Below are positions 59,715 to 64,000 of a stretch of 64,000 bases of DNA, piece by piece. The notes beneath the pieces were generated by a model. It worked only from the letters and a program-made list of their open reading frames with translations, searched no databases and was not told where the DNA came from. The stretch lies in NCBI RefSeq assembly GCF_019279795.1, contig NC_056737.1:1195401146-1195465145 (forward strand), in the 5' to 3' direction. This DNA comes from Protopterus annectens (taxonomy: Eukaryota > Chordata > Ceratodontiformes > Protopteridae). A program made the position numbers and the translations under genes. Numbering within the stretch: position 1 is the stretch's first letter; every line of letters starts with the position of its first letter.

Positions 59715-60500
59715 CAGGGTTCATAGGTGTTTACTAGGCTAACGACCACAAGGGTCTTTCTAAGCCTAGCCATGCATCCCAAATCTCTGATGAGTTCTGA
59801 TACCCTTGATAAGTGTACGCATAGGCCTGGGAGATGAACCATTTACAGGTTACCTGTCTGCATCAGAGACATAGGTGCCAAACCAGGGATGAATTTCTGG
59901 TTGCCATCCAACTGTCCAAGTTGCACTTGAATTGAATTAGGGAGGAACTCTGCTTCACATGGATGGGGAGCCTGTTCCATAGACGGGGTAGTCTCTGTAT
60001 ACATACCTATCTCTCCAGCAGGTCCTATTTATATCACAGGCAAGGTTTAAGTCTTTAGAATGGGTAATTCTGCTACTGTTTGTTTTGTGGATATGTAGGC
60101 GGCCCATCAGAGTGAGGTCTGACAATGCCCTGTATGTCAGACATAGACCTCCCCTCAAAAGCCTGTAGGAGACAGAATACAGGTATAGGGCCTTGAGGCA
60201 GTTTGCATAGGATATATTACTTATGCCCTGTATTCTTTTAGTGAGCAACCTCTGTGGACATTCCAATTGTTGGATATGCCTGGTTAGGTACATACCAAAG
60301 GGGGCATTGAACTCAACACTCAATGACAGACTAATTGATGATGAATACAGTGGAACAATGACTTCCTTGGACTTAGATGCCATACCATTGTTTATAAATT
60401 GCACAGCATAAAATTACTTCCTCAGCACTGTAGACACATGACGGTCAAAGGCTAGATTACTATCTATGTGTGTCCCTAAGTCCCTAACTACTGGGTCAAC

Positions 60501-60502
<2 letters not shown>
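59715..60502 (-). mobile_element. CR1 LINE fragment 'G', RT C-terminus, minus strand
   Basis: The complement of the 3' tail is at 59715-59775 (ttcataggtgtttactaggc). The frame 59955-60404 holds FGMYLTRHIQQLECPQRLLTK, LHIHKTNSSRITHSKDLNL and CDINRTCWRDRYV, the D-type subfamily. Further upstream, RDLGTHIDSNLAFDRHVST (about 60420-60485). It is cut off at the GT microsatellite. Confidence 0.85.
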
Positions 60503-60596
<94 letters not shown>

Positions 60597-60604
60597 TGTG
60601 TGTG
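60503..60604 (+). repeat. (GT)n microsatellite
   Basis: About 50 GT units with one AT-containing interruption near 60589. It marks the broken 5' edge of CR1 G. Confidence 0.97.
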
Positions 60605-61067
60605 CTTGGGTGAGTAGTTTGCCACCTAATGGTCATAATCTTGCTGATATATATACCAAGGGCAGCCCACAATAAAAACAAACTCCAAGCCTTCTTGGCA
60701 TCCATGTTGAGAACTCATAATAAAAGGTTATGATCAGTGACTCAGCTATAATTATTCTCAGTGCTGGCAGCCTTATCTGTTCCATGTACTACCAGTTACA
60801 GGAACAAAAACAAGAAAGAAAGAAAGAAAAAGTGTAAGAATATGAAATGTTTTACCAGATTTGGAAGTCAGTAAAGTACTTAGTGCTGTCAAATAGATAA
60901 CAGCATTCACCTATTCTTCTTTGCTTAAGAATTCTGGACAAATCCAAAATAACTGGGGGGCAAAGAATCAAAACTAGAGATGCATTTTAAATATTGCCCC
61001 AATCCACTAGTTTTATTATTATTATTAATATGCATTTTCAGCATAATAAAAAGTATGAAACTCTATC
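60605..61067. other. Unassigned DNA with a short GAAA run
   Basis: A small agaaagaaagaaaga run is near 60812-60828. Nothing else is recognised. Confidence 0.35.
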
Positions 61068-62395
61068 CTCGGGATTTATGAATGATTTATTTCACTGCAG
61101 GAGCAGTGTAGCTGCTCTTGCATGGAATATGGCCGCTGAGTGATCCTGGAATGCGCCGTATTGACATGCACGAGCGAGCTGACACTGTTCCTGCATGGAA
61201 TCCCATGTGGGATGATAATTGCCTCATTTGCTGGTGAAAACCATGCAAATTAGGTAAAATAGTGATCCAGGGAAGCAGGTAGGTAACCGTGAAGGAACAG
61301 TGTAAGTTGCAGAAATGTATTTGGATACTAGACAAATACATTTCTGCAAAAAAGTAAATGGAACCATGACAGCTCCAATAAAAGCATGTACCCTAATCTG
61401 TAGGCATGCCAATGGCCAAATATATGGCCATTGGCATGCTAAAGTGTTTAGTTTAAAAAAAATAAAAGTTTATTATTGTTGGCCAATCTCAGCCATTTAA
61501 GCATAGGGAAGTGCCATGCAAACTGGATTGTGGGGAAAATAAAAAAATAAACATGAAAAGTCCATTTTTATGAGAAAGCTGCATTTTGCCATTATAGTCA
61601 GTGGCAAACAGAATCAAAACAATGGCAGAGAACAGTGGTTGCTAAGGGGGAAGGCTCTTGTGTAGTGCAGTACAACAACTATGGATGAATGTAGTGGGGT
61701 ATGTTAATGAAGGGTCTTATGCTGAATCACAAAATTCTTCAAAGTGTCACACTGGTGCTGTAACACCATCATGTAGACAGGAGGAGCAAGTAACATGAAA
61801 ACGGAATGTGTCATGCTTGCTGTAAGCACATTGGAGCTCCATTGCCCGGGTTTGTGCTTAGCTAAGCATAGCTAAGCGAGGGTGTGTGTCTGAGGCTGTA
61901 TAGTCTTATTTCATGAAGTGAGGAGCAGGTTTGCGGCCAGCAGAGGGCCATTTCTTGCTGTTTACATGAGATAAATGGGTCTGGGTGACGCGCCGGGGCT
62001 TAAACAGGAAGGATATAGGAAAAGTAAAAGGAAATAGCAGAACAAGGGAAATGCAGTGCAAACAGCAACATGGGATACTGCAATACACAATGGGCCATAC
62101 AAAGCACACAATAATACAGATGGCAGGTGGCTGCATAGCTGAAAATAGGAGATGTATTTAAAAAATAATTAAAAAAAGGGCAACAGCAGAATAAAGGCAA
62201 TCTTGCACAAATTACCAGTGATGCCTCTAACACTCACAGTGGCCAAATCAAAGCCTTGAGTAATTTAGGTGTCAGCTAGAATGCATCATAGTCAGCCAAT
62301 CATACAGGCAGCATCTGTAACACAACAGTATAAAGTATGGAAACACCTTACAGTCTGTTTTTTCCCACAAACTCTGCACCACTGGTGTTATACAT
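61068..62395 (+). mobile_element. Repeat D, copy 2, upstream part of a Harbinger element
   Basis: Inverted relative to copy 1 at 21588-22885 and similar throughout: gcaggagcagtgtagctgct (61099), tgctggtgaaaaccatgcaa (61230), the ggccaaatatatggcca palindrome (61413), gctgtataat-type A/T blocks and caacagaataaaggcaat. It has an extra hairpin (61309-61347) absent from copy 1. It ends at caccactggtg near 62380, some 30-45 bp before the transposase reading frame, so it probably supplies the promoter. Confidence 0.65.
62296..62335 (+). promoter_or_regulatory. Putative CCAAT/TATA promoter of the HARBI1-type gene
   Basis: CCAAT (62296-62300) and TATAAAG (62329-62335), 28 bp apart, lie about 90 bp before the first ATG of the transposase frame. 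The same pair with the same spacing is present in the other D copy. Confidence 0.55.
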
Positions 62396-62426
62396 GTGGG
62401 GGGAATTTTAATAAAAAAAAAATGTT

Positions 62427-63608
62427 AGGGGCTGCCATTGCTTTGATCCGTCAGTATGTACTAGAGGTTGAGACTTGAGAGGAGGATAATGCAGACAACT
62501 GCCACAGGAGGAGGAGAAGAGTGTTCAGACCCAGGGTAACTTACCAGGGCTACATGGTCTGGAGATAGTAGAGCACTACAGGGTGGACAGGGACATACTT
62601 CAGCAAATCACTGAGCTGCGCTGGCCTCAACTCAGAGCTAGAACCAACAGAGGGGAACCCATCCCAGTGGATACCATGGTATGTGTAGCCTTAAGAATTC
62701 TAGCTACAGGTACTTTCCAAAAACCTACTGGGGACATGATAGAGGTCTCACAGACATCTGCATCCAGGATACTCAACCAGTTCTTGTATGCCTTGCTACC
62801 ACATGCCAGTGAGCACATTTACTTCCCCAACACCTGTGAGGAGAGGACCAGCAATATGCGTCTCTTCCACCATGTAGCAGAATACCTGGAGGTACTGGGT
62901 GCCATAGACTGCATACACATCCACATCAAAGCACAATCCAGTGAACAGGGCAGGATCTACACAAACCGCAATGTCTTCCCCTCCATCAGTTGCCAGGTTG
63001 TGTACAATGCCCAGTTCATTATAATGAATTTGTGTTGGCAGCCCTGAAAGCTATCACGAATCCCACATCTGTCATTTGTCACAGCTGTATCAAACATTTG
63101 CCAGTGGGGGCATCCTGTATGGCCATCTGGTGAGAGATTCTGACTATGCACTGGAGCCATGGATGATGACACCCATCAGAAATGAACACACACCAACAAT
63201 AAAAGCCATAATGAGGCACACGTACAAATCAGGATCATTATAGAGCATGTGTTTGGGATGCTCAAGTCACAGTTCAGCTGACTTGACATATCTGGTGGAG
63301 CCCTGAAGTTCTCTCCAGCCACTTGTGCACACATGTTCATAGTATGTGCCATGCTACACAATATGATCCTGCTGGAACAGCTGCAGCAGGAACAGCACGG
63401 GGAAGGGCCACACAGTCCACCACCATTGCCAAGGTCCCCACAGGCACAGAGGGACTCACAGCAGGAGGCCCCTGAGCCTGCTACCGTAGGCAGACGGAGG
63501 CATGCCCAGTATGCTCACAACTTGGCAAAGAGGCAATGCATAGCACACACACTGACACTGCAGAGAACCAAGGGACTGACACCTCTCCCTGACTCACACA
63601 CACAATAA
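62427..63608 (+). pseudogene. HARBI1-type (Harbinger) transposase, broken
   Basis: A DDE-type transposase of the PIF/Harbinger superfamily. An N-terminal scrap (62427-62478) ends at TGA. The main frame (62583-63047, 154 codons) has MVCVALRILATGTFQK, a helix-turn-helix-like VSQTSASRILNQF, and LGAIDCIHI with the first catalytic Asp. After a stop at 63045, DSDYALEPWMMTPI (about 63135) holds the second Asp, and IIEHVFGMLKSQFS (about 63235-63275) the catalytic Glu. The last frame (63333-63608) is a Pro/Gln/Arg-rich tail starting VCAMLHNMILLEQL. A poly-A signal aataaa overlaps the end (63604-63609). Stops and frameshifts argue against a domesticated host gene. Confidence 0.85.
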
Positions 63609-63609
63609 A

Positions 63610-64000
63610 ATGGATGACATACACATCATATTACCTGTAACTTACCATGTATAGGCAGTGTACTGTGTGCATCCAACATAAGCGGCACTCAAGCACTGTC
63701 CTCATAACTGCTGCAAGCACAAGGTAAGTCAGTCTTCTTAACAATACATCATTGAAATAATATGTTCTGCTAGCATATCTATGGTAATGCTGCATGCATG
63801 TAGGGGAATGAGGTGCCTACTCGGATAGCAGCACACAACTGACAGCTATGTTGGCCACCAGGAAATGTCTGGCCAAAACTGGCCTCCACACACTATGCAG
63901 TAGTACCCAAGGTGGCAAATCCCACTGCAGTATAGGTGTGGGGACAACTAAGTGGGGGTCATCGGTCACAGGCATGGATGTCAGGGTGGGGGTCCCATAA
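63610..64000. other. Unassigned DNA after the HARBI1-type gene
   Basis: No ORF family is recognised. It may be the other half of the Harbinger element, which would continue beyond the window. Confidence 0.35.

Noticed and set aside
62427-63608. HARBI1-type ORF as a domesticated host HARBI1 gene
   Set aside because: Internal stops and frame changes, and the adjacent transposon repeat D, point to a dead transposon copy.

Overview
This looks like nuclear DNA from a vertebrate with a repeat-rich genome. There is no prokaryotic-style gene packing. Long (GT/AC)n microsatellites occur, and the window holds a mix of CR1, L2-like and RTE LINEs, a Penelope-like element, Harbinger, Tc1 and hAT DNA transposons, a tRNA-derived SINE with an RTE-like tail, and an endogenous retrovirus. 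That mix fits a fish, lungfish, coelacanth or amphibian; I cannot choose among them. I recognise no intact host gene and no rRNA or tRNA gene. Nearly every coding trace is a decayed transposon ORF.

Layout. 1-5.3 kb: unassigned DNA, a fold-back MITE (1301-1730) and a nearly complete RTE LINE on the minus strand (1.9-4.66 kb). 5.3-11.3 kb: a CR1 LINE remnant that runs directly into a 71-bp minisatellite of about 78 copies. The repeat unit is derived from the CR1 reverse-transcriptase sequence at that junction. 11.4-13.4 kb: a 5'-truncated CR1 on the minus strand. 13.4-19 kb: a decayed Myb/SANT gene of Harbinger type, with exons that can be joined in frame; a Tc1 element sits in its intron. 19.1-20.2 kb: a 224-bp tandem repeat with a growing CA tract. 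20.2-22.9 kb: a CR1 ORF1 scrap, a GIY-YIG endonuclease ORF from a Penelope-like element, and repeat 'D' (first copy). 23.6-28.0 kb: an almost full-length CR1. 28-32.8 kb: AT-rich DNA with nothing recognisable apart from an AC microsatellite.

32.8-59 kb is a stack of nested insertions. An old CR1 (D2) is split into three pieces (35.5-37.6, 52.8-53.0 and 58.2-59.0 kb). Its first gap holds an L2-like LINE. That LINE is in turn split into three pieces by a CR1 (39.7-45.5 kb, itself carrying a hAT MITE and a SINE) and by a minus-strand endogenous retrovirus (46.05-52.41 kb). The second gap holds another nearly full-length CR1 (53.0-58.2 kb). 59-60.6 kb: two further LINE scraps on the minus strand and a GT microsatellite. 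61-63.6 kb: a second copy of repeat D, inverted relative to the first, directly upstream of a decayed HARBI1-type transposase. D carries a conserved CCAAT/TATA pair.

The elements are linked functionally. RTE supplies the 3' tail imitated by the SINE. The CR1 copies share an ORF1 with a zinc-binding motif and an SGNH-esterase-like domain, an ORF2 with AP-type endonuclease plus reverse transcriptase, and an 8-bp 3' tail repeat of the CCTATGAA type. The Myb protein and HARBI1 transposase are the two partners Harbinger elements normally need. The most unusual structure is the retrovirus: its right end is a palindromic LTR pair, so both outer ends of the provirus are U5-type ends, and they are flanked by a matching 5-bp duplication.
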